A stretch of DNA of 64,000 nucleotides, taken from the NCBI GenBank assembly GCA_022495995.1, contig JAFEMH010000755.1, forward strand, positions 514,001 through 578,000, in the 5' to 3' direction. The notes below the pieces were generated by a model. That model saw nothing but the letters and a program-made list of their open reading frames with translations, searched no databases and was not told the DNA's origin. The translations under genes and the position numbers were made by a program. This DNA is from Adenophora triphylla var. japonica. Lineage: Eukaryota > Streptophyta > Magnoliopsida > Asterales > Campanulaceae. Below, in pieces: positions 9,910-21,326 of this stretch. Position 1 is the first letter of the stretch. Each line of letters starts with the position of its first letter.

Positions 9910-10740
9910 TTACGCGTAGTATCTGGCGGCTTGTCACCATTCACTGGGTGTACAAAGGGATTCCGTCGAGGTCCGCAAGTTGCATGGCGCCTCGGAGAAG
10001 ATCTTACGGACGACATATGGCCCGACCCATACGAGCTCCCATTTGCCGAGAGGGTTGATACGGACTGGGGGCTTTTCTTTTAGAACGAGATCACCTTCTC
10101 GGATCTCCGATGCTTTACTTTCTTGTCGAAGGCTCTGCCATTCTTCCTTGGTAGGCTCGGATGTGTTCCATGGCCTTCGGTCGGCGTTCGTCTAGTAGGG
10201 CCAATTCGTCATGGCGACTGCGGAGCCATTCGACCTCGTTGATTTGGCTTTCCGGCGGTATACGGAGCGAGGTATTTCCGGCTCGATTGGGAGTACGGCT
10301 TCCATTCCGTATGTGAGGGCAAAGGTGTTTCCCCGGTTGCCGTTCGGCCCGATGTTACGTAGCCCCGAGTGCCAGTGTAACTTCTCGGGCCAATCTACGC
10401 CTTGGACGGCCATTTTCCGGATGATATTTTCCCGAGTCTTGTTTCTTTGCCTCGACGGCTCCGTTGGTTTGGGGCACAGTAGGGTGATGACTTGTGACGG
10501 GTTATTCGGAATTCCGCCGGCAACTTGTCACATTCCCCTTGAAGTGGGATCCATTATACGAAATGATTTCGGCAGCAACCCGTATCGGCACATGATGTTT
10601 TCTTTGATGAAGAGGGCGACTTTCTTTGAATTGAGGATTTTGTAGGACTTTGCGAGCATCCTTTCCAGTTCCTTCGAAGAAATCACCAATCTGCGTCTCT
10701 TTAGGCTCTTCCGCAGTTCCCAAATTCATACTTGTCAAAA
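9910..10740 (-). pseudogene. integrase C-terminal fragment fused to pre-RT linker; RT and RNase H missing
   Basis: The part at 10640-10738 reads EEPKETQIGDFFEG, a pre-RT linker. From about 10630 it changes to integrase: KKVALFIKENIMCRYG, then EIISYNGSHFKG in another frame. The expected catalytic D of S-D-N-G-S is Tyr here. Later pieces are LTYGMEAVLPIEPEIP (10192-10413) and a PYVV..RYYA-type end at 9910. The motif set for RT (FxDD-type), RNase H and the integrase zinc finger is absent in all frames between 9.9 and 10.9 kb. A deletion of roughly 2.5-3 kb is inferred from the usual size of these domains. Confidence 0.75.
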
Positions 10741-11829
10741 TCTCTTCGGCAGCTTGGGCTCGATTTTCCTCCTTCCGGACAACCTGCTTAAAGATTTTTT
10801 TTGTTTAATTTTTTTTGTTTAATGTGTCTGCTTCTTTATCTAATGAATTATTATTAAAATTTTTTATTAATTAATTCATCATTAGTTAAAGTGGCAATCA
10901 AGGGATACTCAGAAAGGTTCGTCATTTCATTGAAAACGAAAAGGAATACGGTGCTTGCTACGGACTCGTGGTCTTCGGGCGTAAGGCCATCGGACGACCC
11001 TAGAGACTCGATCTTAACGAGAGAGGCTGGGAGGACTTGTCCTAGATTGACACAAAGGGACGGGGTACCAATCCAAGCTTGGTGATCATTTCCTCCTTGG
11101 TCGTGGATGGGACTGAGAGAGTTTCCCAATTCTTTAGCGGCATCGTTGTTGGTGGCCTCATGACTCGGGAGCTGTCTTTGTTTTTGTTTTCCTTTCTCAA
11201 TTGCCGCTATCATCTCTTGGGTGAGCCGAGATCAATCAGTGCAGCACTGGACTTCTTCTTCAAACAATTCTTTGCATAACCGAGACCATCCCAATCATCG
11301 AGGGAAATTCCGTGGCCTTAGCTTTTGGCCTTTGTCAATTCGAACTCGGGTTTCGGGTCTCCACAGGCGTAGGAATAGTGGTTGTGAGCTTCTCGAGCTG
11401 TTCCACCGGAGTCGGGCACGCCTGAAGGTATACTCACTCTTCGTGGTAGTGGTAGCCCCAGGTATCTTGGGTAGGTCCGGGAACATTCTACGGACCGGGT
11501 TAGCCTTGGTTCCCCGAACTTGTTGAGGCTATCCTGTAGCTTTAGCCATCCTTCCGTAGGAGTGGGCTCTGTGATGTTTCTGGTTGTGTGGGACCCTTTA
11601 CAAAGTAGTCGGCCAAATTAGGAGGCGAAGGGGAGAGATTTAGGGTTGTCAACCGGGATCTTTCTGTGGCGGCTTCAAATCTCTTTCCCTTTGCGGTGTC
11701 CAGGGAGGCCTCATATCCCAGGCCGTGGCGAGTATTACGTCCTTTCACTTCGATGAGTTTGAAAGTTCCTTGTTGGCGCTTCCCAGGACCGAGACCGGGT
11801 AGATAGCTCATTTTTCTCATCATTTTCAA
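10741..11829 (-). pseudogene. protease-RT linker with G-patch-like motif
   Basis: The segment at 11542-11829 contains MMRKMSYLPGLGPGKRQQGT and then TRHGLGYEAS, a glycine-rich G-patch-like stretch that follows protease in many Tat pol proteins. The segment at 10854-11213 ends FVFNEMTNLSEYPLIATLTN, the acidic linker that normally leads into RT. RT does not follow. The sequence instead becomes AT-rich at 10790-10870 and then joins an integrase fragment. Confidence 0.65.
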
Positions 11830-11842
11830 GACCGGTGGGATT

Positions 11843-12420
11843 TTATCCCGAGTGACCGTCGAGATCTATGTTGCACACTTGGGCCTTGGGAGGCTCGGCC
11901 ATGAAGCCCGTTAGCATGTGACCTTCCTCGTCATGTTTGATTTCGAGAATAGGTATTCCGCCCGTATCTGTGCCCTCTAAAGTGACTAAATCCCCGTAAA
12001 TGGTCGTCGAGATCCCCATTCGAGGCAATTTCACACCTTTGGTGGAGGCTTGAGGCGACCCCTTTGACTTGGTGCGGCCAAGGTCTTCCCAGCAGGGCAT
12101 TGAAAGTAATCGGGATGTCGATAACCTGGAATTCCACAGTATCAATTTACATCCCAAACCGGAGGTCTAAAGTAGCAACTCAGGGTGCTCGGGATGTTGA
12201 GTCGTAAGCTTTGGTGTGAGAGAAGAAGGCTTCAAGTACGTAGTCTTGATATCAAGCAAGCTCATGATCTTTCTTTGGAAGAATGTTCATTCGGACCCAT
12301 TATCAACCGGGACCCGAGGAGCGTCGTTCATCCAGTGGGTGTGATGAAGAGAGGCTCATTATGATCGGCCCAAATTGAGGGAGGTCGAGATGCGTGAAAG
12401 TGATTATGTTCCCGTAGTGG
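11843..12420 (-). pseudogene. retroviral-type aspartic protease of the Tat element, decayed
   Basis: The protease would cut the polyprotein. In element order I see an ITFT..DLPQFGP segment, then HNEPLFIT near 12350, then the active-site region VDNGSE near 12318-12335 (the Tat lineage uses D-N/G-G-S rather than D-T/S-G). After this come LLDIKTTYLK and the C-terminal FQVIDIPITFNALLGRPWPH block at about 12060-12137. The last block is the typical LLGRPW motif of plant Tat protease. The pieces lie in at least three frames. The order protease then pol agrees with gag upstream. Confidence 0.75.
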
Positions 12421-13958
12421 ATGTTTCCAATCAGTGTACCACATCATCGGGAGTAGCATCAATAGGCACGAGAGTGCGAGCCGGGCTTTCTTCCGGCTTC
12501 GGCTTATGGGGATAAGACGAAGTGAGTAGAGACCGAGAGGAAATGTTGGCTGTGTTTGCTTCAATTTGGGTGAGCACGGGATCCTCTTTTCGAGTGCAGG
12601 TTTGTTGTCTTAGCATAGGGCGGCGATCTTCTTTTGGTGCTTGATCTGTGGCCTTCTTGTACTGCTTGGGATTTCCTTGGAAGATGCGCCGGATCGGGTT
12701 AACGAGATTAACTTCCTCATCGGTCGTCTCTTGGCTGGATTTCTTGATCTTTGCCAAGGTCGATGGGGGAGCCCTTTTGGCTATTGGCCATTGGTTACGA
12801 CGGGGTCTAGTGACGGTGAGGAAATTTGGCATGGCTCCTTCTGGGCGGCCCTTATAAGCGCTTCCCAAGTTACCGGCTTCGAGTGCAGGGTTGTGTTTTT
12901 GCCCCCTGGATGGCCCACAGAGCTAGGGCGTCCTCCGATTCATTCTCATGGCCGGCCTTGCTCATTGTTATCATGCAACAAGAGTCGCTATTGTCGGGGC
13001 TTGGCGGTTTGCCGATTTCTTCCCCGGTATAGTGTAGCCATTCTTGTTCCTTTACGTAATATTCGGAGTGGAGATGATTATAGCATTACGTGTGGGAGGA
13101 GCGTCGGGTATCATGCCGGTTTCCGGGACTTCTCTGAGAGCTGAAATACATTCCGGGAAAGTGATTTCCTCTCGGGTCACATTGACAAGAATTGTTACTT
13201 TGCTTTCGGGCGGGTTTGATCTGACAACAGTGATTTTCTCATTGGAGAGGATGGGAGTCAGTCTCCCTCTTTCTAGCGAGATCCTCAACTATTCGCTTAG
13301 ACGGGATACCCGAAAACCCTTTCCCCCAAAGCATGGTAGGCGGTGTTGAATTCTAAGACATCCACGTGCTCGAGATCCATGAAACTTCATGGCCTTCATG
13401 TCCTCGGTCTCGTATTCGTCTTCCGAAGTTTCTTCGTTGTCGCTTCTTGATAACCGGCCATTGTGCACAGCTCCCATGGGCTCATTTCGGGCATGATTGT
13501 TCCAGATTGTTTCCGGATCGGGGGCCTCAGTCGACTCTTCGCTCTCGTCATCATCGTCATCGTCATCATCGTCATTGCTGTCATCAGAATCGTCTTCCCA
13601 TACCACGGGGATATCAGCTGAGAGAGAGCGACGGTCAAATCTGTTAGGGGAAGAGGGGTGCGTGCAGCCGCAGAAGTTGTCATATGCCCCCATTCCGGAA
13701 GTGATGGTAAGCTGCGATTCGACTTCTCCTCCCGAAATTGCGGGGGAAGAGTGAGAGGGCGGCACATATTTGACGCCGGGTAGGATATAGAAGGAATCCT
13801 CCTCTTCGATTCTTCAACTTGTTCTCGGGATCATATTCGGGCTCTCCCAAAGCCAATTTGCGAAGTGTACTAGCTCCGGATGCTCTTCGGCCTCTTTCTT
13901 GATAAGCCCGATACGGGTGCTCGCCGGAAACTTTCTTGCTCAATCTTTCTTGATTGTT
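12421..13958 (-). pseudogene. gag-protease spacer with acidic repeat
   Basis: These minus-strand open segments join gag to protease. They include 13680-13943, 13289-13765 and 12431-12868. The notable part is an Asp-rich run at about 13540-13600, built from GAT/GAC triplets (DDSDDSNDDDDDDDDDESEE). It is followed by PETIWNNHARNE, which sits at the same relative place in other Tat polyproteins. No enzyme domain is visible. Frames change several times, so this is decayed spacer rather than a gene. Confidence 0.5.
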
Positions 13959-16103
13959 CTAACCATCTTGTATAAATAGTTCTTTCATGTTACGAGCGGA
14001 ACGGCCCGGTTCTTCGGTATCGGTTTTCCCTTCACCCGAAAAATAGCGGGCCTCGTATTCTTGCAAGGAGTCTACGACATGAGACCAAGATGGGTCGATT
14101 CGTTCGATATCCTCGAGGCGAGGGGAATCCGGGTCGGGATCCTCGACGAGGTTGGCCACGGGTATTTGGGGACCTTCATCGGCATCTTCATGGTCATGCG
14201 AAGATTCTCCGCATTCAATCATATTCACACGATTATGGTTCCGTGGCGGCGGATTTTTGGCTGTGTTGGGCCCTCGGGGCCTTCCAACTTTCCTTGCTCT
14301 ATTAGCCCCTGGATTGCCTTTTTCAGTGAAGCGGTATCGGATCGGATGTCCGTGAGCTTGATGAAAGGCACAATACTTTGTAGTATCCACGGGAGCATTC
14401 GGATTTCTGGGTTGGAAATTCTCCAAAGGCCGCGGCAAGCCTTCTTTCACCGATCCCCTAAAGATGTCATTCGGGGGCATTCCAAAGTTTCGAGATTTAT
14501 GACTCGCGGTGCAGGCTCGGCCGGTTTCTGGGAGCAAAAGGAGTCGTGTTATTACATTCTGTCCCGCATAGTTAATCATTTCTTTGCCTTTAGCGAGGAG
14601 CGAGGCGGTGTTTGCGGGAGGAGCCCGATATACGTAGGCGGAGTGCGGCGGCCAGGTTGCGGATTGTAGGCCTTTTCAAACTTAGGCTGCGAGTTAACCA
14701 TGGCCCGTAAGTCCGAGTATGGGAAGTGAGCGAGGAGGCTCTCGAGATGTGGTTTCAAGCATGGTTGGAAGATGTCCGGTTGTTCCTCTTCGGAAGGAGG
14801 GATGGCCATTTCAGAGTTTCGAATTCCACCGCTTGTAAAAGTCCCCAACATTCTCATCGGGGCCATTTGCTTGTTGTTTGTAGGTCAACCCTATTTGTTT
14901 CCCATTCCAAGTTGGCCTTATATTTTTACGTGAAGGCATTGGTGATTTGGTCCCATGTGGCCACGGCTTCGGGTTTCAAACGGAAGAACCACTTTAAGGC
15001 ACTTTGGACTTCAAGGATAAGGCTGAAATAGTCGGCCATTTCTTGATTGGTACATCCTTTGGCTTTCATCGCCAAGGTATACGTGTCCAAATGGGTTTTC
15101 GGACATGCGGTTCCATCAAAGAGATCCAGATTTGGCATCACGAATTTGTGGGGCGGGGAACAATGGAGTCAGTGCAGTAGGCGGAAGGCGGGCTTTACAG
15201 CGATCGGTTCGGCAATCTGCGCTTTCATTTCCTTGTGTTGTTCCATGAACCGGGCCGGATGAGGGTCTTGTGGCGGAACCATGGCATTCAAGCTAGTGGT
15301 GAGCTAGAGAGGAGCTACCCTTTGGAGCGGGCGGGTGGAGAGGAACGGCCGGTCAGGGGACGTAGGTGAAAACTGTCACAGGGTGAGTTACCACAGGGAG
15401 CATGAGTAGGAGCTGAGCAAAGGGTAGAACCTTGCGGCTTCTTTGTGGATTTTCAGCGGCAAAGTAGGTGGGGGCGGCCCGATGTAGCCGGATAACTTGG
15501 ATTTCAGTGGGGCCCGTAAGTAGGCTTGAGTGCGAGTGCTTGTCCGGATTGTTGAATTGCATGGGTTGCTTGTGGTGAAGGTGTGTAACACGGGGAATGC
15601 TGCGGTCTGGTGATTCGAGATGACAGGGATGGAGGCTTGGTAACCCATAGAAGTCGAGTGAGGAATGGATTTGTGTGAGGAGCGGGCGAACTAGTGCATT
15701 ACGAGGAGGGGCTCACGGCGTAGTCCCGAGAACCAAGTTGTGGCGGCATTCGAGCTGTGGATTCTTTGTGAAGGTCCGGATTGATCGGTTCCCGGGCGAG
15801 GAGGGATCCCGATCAGCTGTGGCATTCGAGATAGCCCCAACCATGAGAAGACATTCCGTGCGATTTTGCCCCATTTGATTTGTGCCGTCGGGCTGCATGG
15901 ATCCGGTGGTACGTGGTTGGGGAGGCTGGGTGACCCGAAAATCGAGGAGCATGGGTTACGGTAGTGGCACCATAGGAGGTGGGTGGCGGCATCTGGTGTA
16001 ATCGGGCGGCGAGAGTGGGGTTGGCATCCTCGTCTTCTTCCACGGTGAAGGTGCCATCCGGATTGAGGTGGCGGCCGAGACCGTGACTCTTAATAGCCTC
16101 CAT
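13959..16103 (-). pseudogene. gag of the Tat element, decayed
   Basis: This is the capsid/nucleocapsid precursor that would package element RNA. The N-terminal region (15813-16103) is low in known motifs. The conserved Tat gag core is at 14926-15141: PNLDLFDGTACPKTHLDTYT followed by ..MADYFSLILEVQSALKWFF.. and WDQITNAF. A middle part is at 14576-14866 (HFPYSDLRAMVNSQ). The C-terminal part is at 13959-14579, with a zinc-knuckle-like KYCAFHQAHGHPIRYRF. In Tat gag this is normally C-x2-H-x3-H-x4-C, and here the last Cys is lost. The pieces lie in different frames separated by stops, so at least three disruptions are present and no full gag can be made. Confidence 0.8.
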
Positions 16104-17673
16104 AAAATTTTAGGCGTGCTTCTGTCGTAACCTCATACGTTACGCTAGCGATTCCCTTTGTTGCTCTGTACGAGGGGTCCGGGAGGCGGAGTGACGTTAT
16201 CCCCATCATTACCGGCGATGCGGACATTACGAAACCCGGAGTTGGAACAAACGGCGAAGGCGACGATGCGCTTGACTCTTCCCAGTGATCAAACGGTGAC
16301 CCGGTGCCGAAACCAAGCTTTGTGCGGAGGCTGCGGGGAAAGGACATGAAGGTTCGAGATGTGCAGGAATGGAAGGAGGGTAGGTGTTTGGACTTTAGGC
16401 TCATGCAACATGCGGTTATTTGTTCACGTTTACTTAAAACATGTTTTATTAACCTAATCGGTTGGAAAAGATTGCTCTTCTTTTCGCAAACTACTTCGAT
16501 TCTGGATCGGTGGGCCCCGTCACTACGTCTATAAGCCCCTCGTATTCCACCTGTATTTCGACCTCCCGGGGTGGACGGCCGGGCGAGGGTCACATAGGGC
16601 AAGCGGGTCCCACCGACCGAAAGAAAACGATCCTAGAAGTCGGCGGGTAATCGAGTCTTAACGAGCATTCGATGTAAATTACGGACAAAGGCGACGTCGA
16701 GTCAAGATCGTGTCAGAGAAGCTCGACGAAAAGTCGGCATGATTTGGAGCGATAAATGTCCGCAATTGATCTTGACTTGTCGTCGGTTAAGCCGTAATTA
16801 GGCATGGAATAACCGTTAATCCTTGATGACTCGGTGTCAATCTTTGGGAGTCGGTGTATAATTTGTGCCGATCGAGCCGAAGTCAAGGCGCCGGTCAATA
16901 TCTTGGTCAAAGTCTGCGGCGGAAAACCGGCGAACTTCGGCGATTAGCGGCGATTAGGGACCGAGAGATATTGAGTCGGTATGCCGACAAAGGCTTGAAA
17001 GGAAAGGTCTATACACGGACGGGGCATGACACGGACCGGACTAAAAACCAGCGGGTCTCGGACAAAGTGTGTCACGGACAAGTGCATGGTCGACACGAGG
17101 CTCCGTGGGATGTTTGGGTAGTCACATTGCTCATCCGAGAGGCGTAATAAGACCAAACGGACCGCGACAAGGATTTCCCGGGTTAAGGACGTAGTGTGCA
17201 GTGTACGGTCACGTGCGCGTAGTGTGCAAGCAGTCTATATTATTTTTCTGAGTAAAATAGAGATTTTTTTTTTTATGTGTCTTAAAAATATGATGCATGA
17301 TTTTTTTTGGAAATTTTCTTTTTTTTTGAAAATCTTTTTTTTTTGAATTTTTTTTATGAGCACATAAGCACGTAAGCATGAAAATTCCGACAGTTAGGGA
17401 CATTATTCCGACAGTCAAAATTTTGACTTTCTCCGAGGCGGCCAAAACAACATGAAAACTGTGCAAAAAATCAACACACACACAAAAATGATTTTCAAAG
17501 CCGGGACGGAAGCTTGACCCTCAAAAGCTTTTTTTTTTTTTTGAAAACGGTGATACCGGTACGTGGGATTGTTAGACCACAATTTATCCCCGACTCGTGT
17601 TAGGAGGCGATAACGGGAAATTTAATGGTTTCCACCAATATACCGAATACCATTTTTTTATTAAAAAGCTTAG
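16104..17673 (-). other. untranslated leader between primer site and gag
   Basis: About 1.6 kb with no convincing gene. It contains long T runs (17260-17360, 17530-17542) and GC-rich stretches rich in CGG/GTCGG. A minus-strand open stretch at 16090-16602 has no recognisable domain. Long leaders are usual in Tat elements. Confidence 0.55.
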
Positions 17674-17691
17674 TCCCCAGCGGAGTCGCCA
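17674..17691 (-). other. primer binding site
   Basis: On the minus strand TGGCGACTCCGCTGGGGA starts two bases after the LTR. TGG pairs with the CCA end of a tRNA. This site fixes the element orientation. I did not assign the tRNA. Confidence 0.8.
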
Positions 17692-17692
17692 C

Positions 17693-19441
17693 TGTAACGA
17701 TGTGTTGCCTTTTTCGCGGGAAAAATTCGATTTTTGCGTTTCTTTGAAAAACCAAATAAAACCGGAAAAAACGGAGTCGCCACGCCATTTTAATTTTGAA
17801 GGGCAAAACTTTGAAAAAAGCCCGAGATCAGAGATTTAGGTTCGGAGGTCATGTTACGCGTCGGGAAGGACGTTAGTGTGCACCCGACGCGCCTCGTAAA
17901 ACGAGTCTTCCAAGCTGAAAATCATTTGTGTGTGTGTGTGTGTGTGTGTTTTGGCCAAAATAAGTTGAAACTGGAAAAAGTAAAAATTGGGATGTCTTTT
18001 TAAGACTTTAAACTGATCCCATGATTTTTTGGAGAATTTTTGGTTTGAGATTTGGTACTCAAAAAACCTTTTGAAGTTGAGAAGTCACTTCTGCCAGAAG
18101 AAAATGGCAGCAGACACCTGATTTTGAAATGGATTCAAGGGTCCTAAAACTTCATAATCTGGATGAACTCAGAGAATGAAAGTTTCTCTAGACTCCTTGA
18201 ATAAACTTTGTGTGAAAGAAATTTCCATTTTGGAGAAGATTTGAGGGTCAAAACCTTCTGGAAACCTCAGATATGAGATCTGGATTCCCAGAAGCTGATG
18301 AACTAGCCTCTGAAAGAAAAATTGAAAAGAGGAGTTTTACTCACCCAAAAAATAAGGTAAAAATATGTCTGGAAAGCTCTGGATGTTGGCTACAAAAAGT
18401 GTTTTGTAGTCAACACCAAATTCCAAGTTCATCTGTGTCCAAAAATTAAGACCATGGACTGAGGTCTGAGAAAATTGCTACTGGACAGCAACTTCTCAAG
18501 AAAGAAAATATGATTTTAAGGGGGTTTTGCATCCATGCTTGTCCCCATTTCCCTAGGTTTTGGTTAGTGATCACTAGACATTTTAGTGGTGAATCAACTA
18601 TACCAAACCATCCTTGGGGTACATTAGGACTAAGCATTTCATTTGCTTGGGGAGGATTTTACCCTTTGAAATCAAGATTTAGTGCTTGAAAATGGTTTTT
18701 AGGGTTTTGAAAGTGCATTTTGTCAAGTAAGAAAGAAAAGCTTTGAAAATAATGTTGATCTTTGTAGAAGATCATCCATGGAGATGGTCTTCCATGGTGA
18801 TCTTCTTAGATCTAGAGAAAGAAGATGAAAGAACTACATTTTGTAGTTTGAAGATGCATGCATGGATGAGATTTAGGGTTAGGAAGAGGAGGGTTTACCA
18901 ATCTTCCTTGTGTTCTTGAGTGTTTGGCTTGAGTGTATGAGTGTTTAGGGCTTTAATATGAGAGTGAGTGGATGAGTATGAGTTGGGAAAGATTGGAGAG
19001 AAAAAGGTGACAATTCTTGAGAATTCTCACTTTTTTCTCTCTATATTTCGCCGTAACTTCGTTGCTATTGTGTTCTTCCTCCATATTTTGTGTGGAGGGC
19101 TCAATTTATAGCCCTCCTGAAAATGCAAAGGTATCCGCGCGGACAAGGTCGATGGCGTGCACTTTGTTCATTAATTACAGCTCCAGCCTTAGACAGGAAG
19201 AATAAAAATTCAAAAAAACCAAATTAACAGCCAGTTTTTGTGTTTCCAGCCTTTCTATTTATGGTTTTATTCTTTTGTTTTGCTTTTTAAGATGCTTTTC
19301 TTGGTTTAACTTCATTTGGCAATGCCCATTCTACCCTCCCTTTGTTAGAAATGTTAGGATAGTTAGGAATTGTTAGAAATGTTATAACTTTCGTTAATTT
19401 TATAACGAAAATTCTAACAAGCTCAAATTGGAGCACTTACA
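17693..19441 (-). repeat. LTR (5' LTR in element sense)
   Basis: The LTR is 1749 bp and is the partner of 516-2273. It is the promoter LTR for the minus-strand element, with the TATA-like motif near 19101-19110 in the same inverted-repeat setting and ATCCGCGCGGA at 19133-19143 about 25 bases upstream of it. The primer binding site follows directly on the minus strand. Confidence 0.95.
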
Positions 19442-19921
19442 CCTAATCCTGAAAAGATTAATGTTTTAGATGCCATCAATTTTGCAGTCTTCGCTTGGAC
19501 AACCAATGTTTCTCAAGTGTCAATAGCAAATTGCTTTCGTCACTGCAAGATCCATTCAAATGAAGAAATCTCGAACAACTCAAATGAGACAAACTTTGAA
19601 GAAACCCTACATGAGCTTGAGGAGATGGTCAATGAAGTCGGTTATCGCAATGAAATGAACGTCAACAAATTGGTGGACTATCCAGGTGAAAATGATGAAT
19701 GTTTAATGGTTCAAAGTTTAGAGGAAATTGTTTCTGATATTATTGAAGAACCTACTAATGATGATGCTGAAGATGATTCAATACCGTTGGAACGGGTCAC
19801 GAGAAAGGAGGCTTTGAGCGCCGCAACAACTCTTCATAATTTTTTGTTGCAGCTAGAGAACTCGACTCCAGAACTCTTGGGTGCAATTAAAAAAGTTAGA
19901 GATGAGATTCAATTAGATTAA
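19442..19921 (+). pseudogene. pogo-like transposase, C-terminal part, downstream of the LTR insertion
   Basis: The same transposase gene continues immediately after the 3' LTR. The reading frame runs from the duplicated CCTAA through KINVLDAINFAVFAWTTNVS to a TAA at 19919-19921. The C-terminal tail is acidic (EEIVSDIIEEPTNDDAEDDS) and ends with a short helical segment, as in other plant pogo-like transposases. Removing 516-19441 plus one CCTAA copy makes the frame continuous with the upstream part. This is the strongest evidence that the LTR element inserted into an existing transposase gene. This half contains no stops or frameshifts. Confidence 0.85.
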
Positions 19922-20179
19922 AATTTTAAGAAAAATCAAGCAACAATAGATTCATATTTTAGCAAATTACCATAATATTTATATTGTAATTTTTATGAAT
20001 TATTAATTTAGAGTTTAATTGGGACCTAATATCTATAAAGGGATTTTTCGAAAAATTATTATTATATTATCTTATCGAATTTGATGATTTTTTACAAAGG
20101 CTCAAGTCGGGACCGGAAGATTTTATTATTTTAGAGAGGTTTTTAATTTATAGAGTATTAATTTATAGAGGTTTTACTG
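19922..20179 (+). repeat. 3' flank and right terminal inverted repeat of the pogo-like element
   Basis: The non-coding tail of the pogo-like element is AT-rich. It ends in ATTAATTTATAGAGGTTTT followed by ACTG and a TA dinucleotide at 20180-20181. The complement starts CAGTAAAACCTCTATAAATT, the terminal repeat type of plant pogo-like elements, with the expected TA duplication. The matching left end lies before base 1. Confidence 0.7.
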
Positions 20180-21160
20180 TAGTTGCAAGTTTCTCTTGCT
20201 AATTACCTTGGAATATTATCTTTTTCTTTTTTTATTCATATTTTCTATGACTTAAAATTTTGTTAGAAAAAGAGCTTAGGAATATTTTTGTAAGATAAAT
20301 GAAAAATCTTAAATTAATATAGCATTAATAAGATTTTATTAAGGAAAGCATTGTTTTGATTAAATATAACTTTCAGATCATTTAGCGCTTGGTTACATTT
20401 ACTTGTGATTTTTGAAAATTATTCTTCAAATGTACACCTCAAGACATTGATTTCTATTCCTTTTAAGGGTATTTATACTTGTTATACACTCTTTGAATCA
20501 CAACCTTCACATAAAAATCCACCTTTTCATTTTCACTAATCAAGGCTAATCAATTTTAACTTACTATTTATTTATCTTGTAAGGGCATCCACTCAAAAAT
20601 TTAAATGAGTAAATCATTAATAGAGTGTGATGACCTAAATCAAGGAATTGCTTTGCCTTGAATAAAAAGGATATACATTTTCGCCTTGGCATTTTTCCAC
20701 TATCATCCCCCGCTCTCATTTTTTGTGATTCAAGGTGCATATCAATCCCGTAAGTACTTTTGAATTGAGAATAAAGATCATTTATTCTTTGGGCATTTCA
20801 ATCATAAAACTCGTATTCACAAAGCACTCCAAGAGTGAGTTTTATTTTGCGCACAAGCTTATGATCCAAAAATTCAAAATTTTCGCTACATTATGACTTT
20901 GCTTAATCATGTTTTATTAATGTATGATAATTTATAATCTTTGATTTACTCCCTAAATGTTTCCCTAAGATCTCTTCCTAAATACTCTTTTAAGTTGTAA
21001 AAGATATGAATGGATAGATAAAATGGCAATTTTCCAAGGCAATGAGTTGTAACATTTATTTTCTGAATGATTTTCTTTGTTTTTCTATTTTATCATTGCA
21101 TACTTCTCAATTTCTATTTTAAAACTTGCTTAGGACAAGCAAAGATTAAATATGGGGGAG
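20180..21160 (+). other. 3' untranslated remnant of another gypsy element
   Basis: AT-rich sequence without a coding frame. The end, ACAAGCAAAGATTAAATATG followed by GGGGAG, is the polypurine-type sequence that precedes the 3' LTR in several plant Ty3/gypsy groups. The GAGTGAGTTTTATTTTGCGC segment near 20835 is similar to their 3' regions. I see no gag-pol for it in the window. Confidence 0.45.
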
Positions 21161-21161
21161 T

Positions 21162-21296
21162 TGATAAATGACTATTTTATAGTCATTTATAGCATCTTAA
21201 TTGCATGATTTACCTTAAATCTTAATACCATTTAGTCTAAAATAGCTTCTTTTACTTTATATCACAAATTTTATGCTTGTTGATATTCTTGTATGA
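21162..21296 (+). repeat. gypsy LTR, first part, split by the Helitron
   Basis: Starts TGATAAATGACTATTTTATA directly after the purine tract and breaks at the Helitron 3' end. The continuation is at 31268 onwards. Confidence 0.5.
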
Positions 21297-21326
21297 CTAG
21301 TTCATAGCCCGTCGAAATTCGACGGG
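21297..21326 (-). other. Helitron 3' terminus: hairpin plus CTAG
   Basis: The 19-base palindrome at 21308-21326 is followed on the minus strand by seven bases and CTAG at 21297-21300. The next host base on that strand is T. Confidence 0.85.

Larger units (their letters stand above)
516..19441 (-). mobile_element. Tat-lineage Ty3/gypsy LTR retrotransposon with antisense genes, non-autonomous
   Basis: The element is about 18.9 kb, bounded by near-identical LTRs and flanked by CCTAA duplications at 511-515 and 19442-19446. The primer binding site lies next to the 17693-19441 LTR and the purine tract next to the 516-2273 LTR, so the element is on the minus strand. In element order it has a leader, gag, spacer, protease, a G-patch-like linker, a fragment of integrase, two genes on the opposite strand, a tandem array and the polypurine tract. 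This layout is known for the Tat lineage (Retand, Grande, RIRE2). RT, RNase H and most of integrase are absent, so it could only have moved using another element's proteins. Confidence 0.92.

Noticed and set aside
13500..13610. Simple-repeat microsatellite as an independent feature
   Set aside because: The TCA/TCG triplets encode the acidic run of the Tat gag-protease spacer and are explained by it.
16860..17147. Plus-strand open frame in the Tat leader
   Set aside because: Runs through GC-rich leader sequence; no domain, no splice or promoter support.
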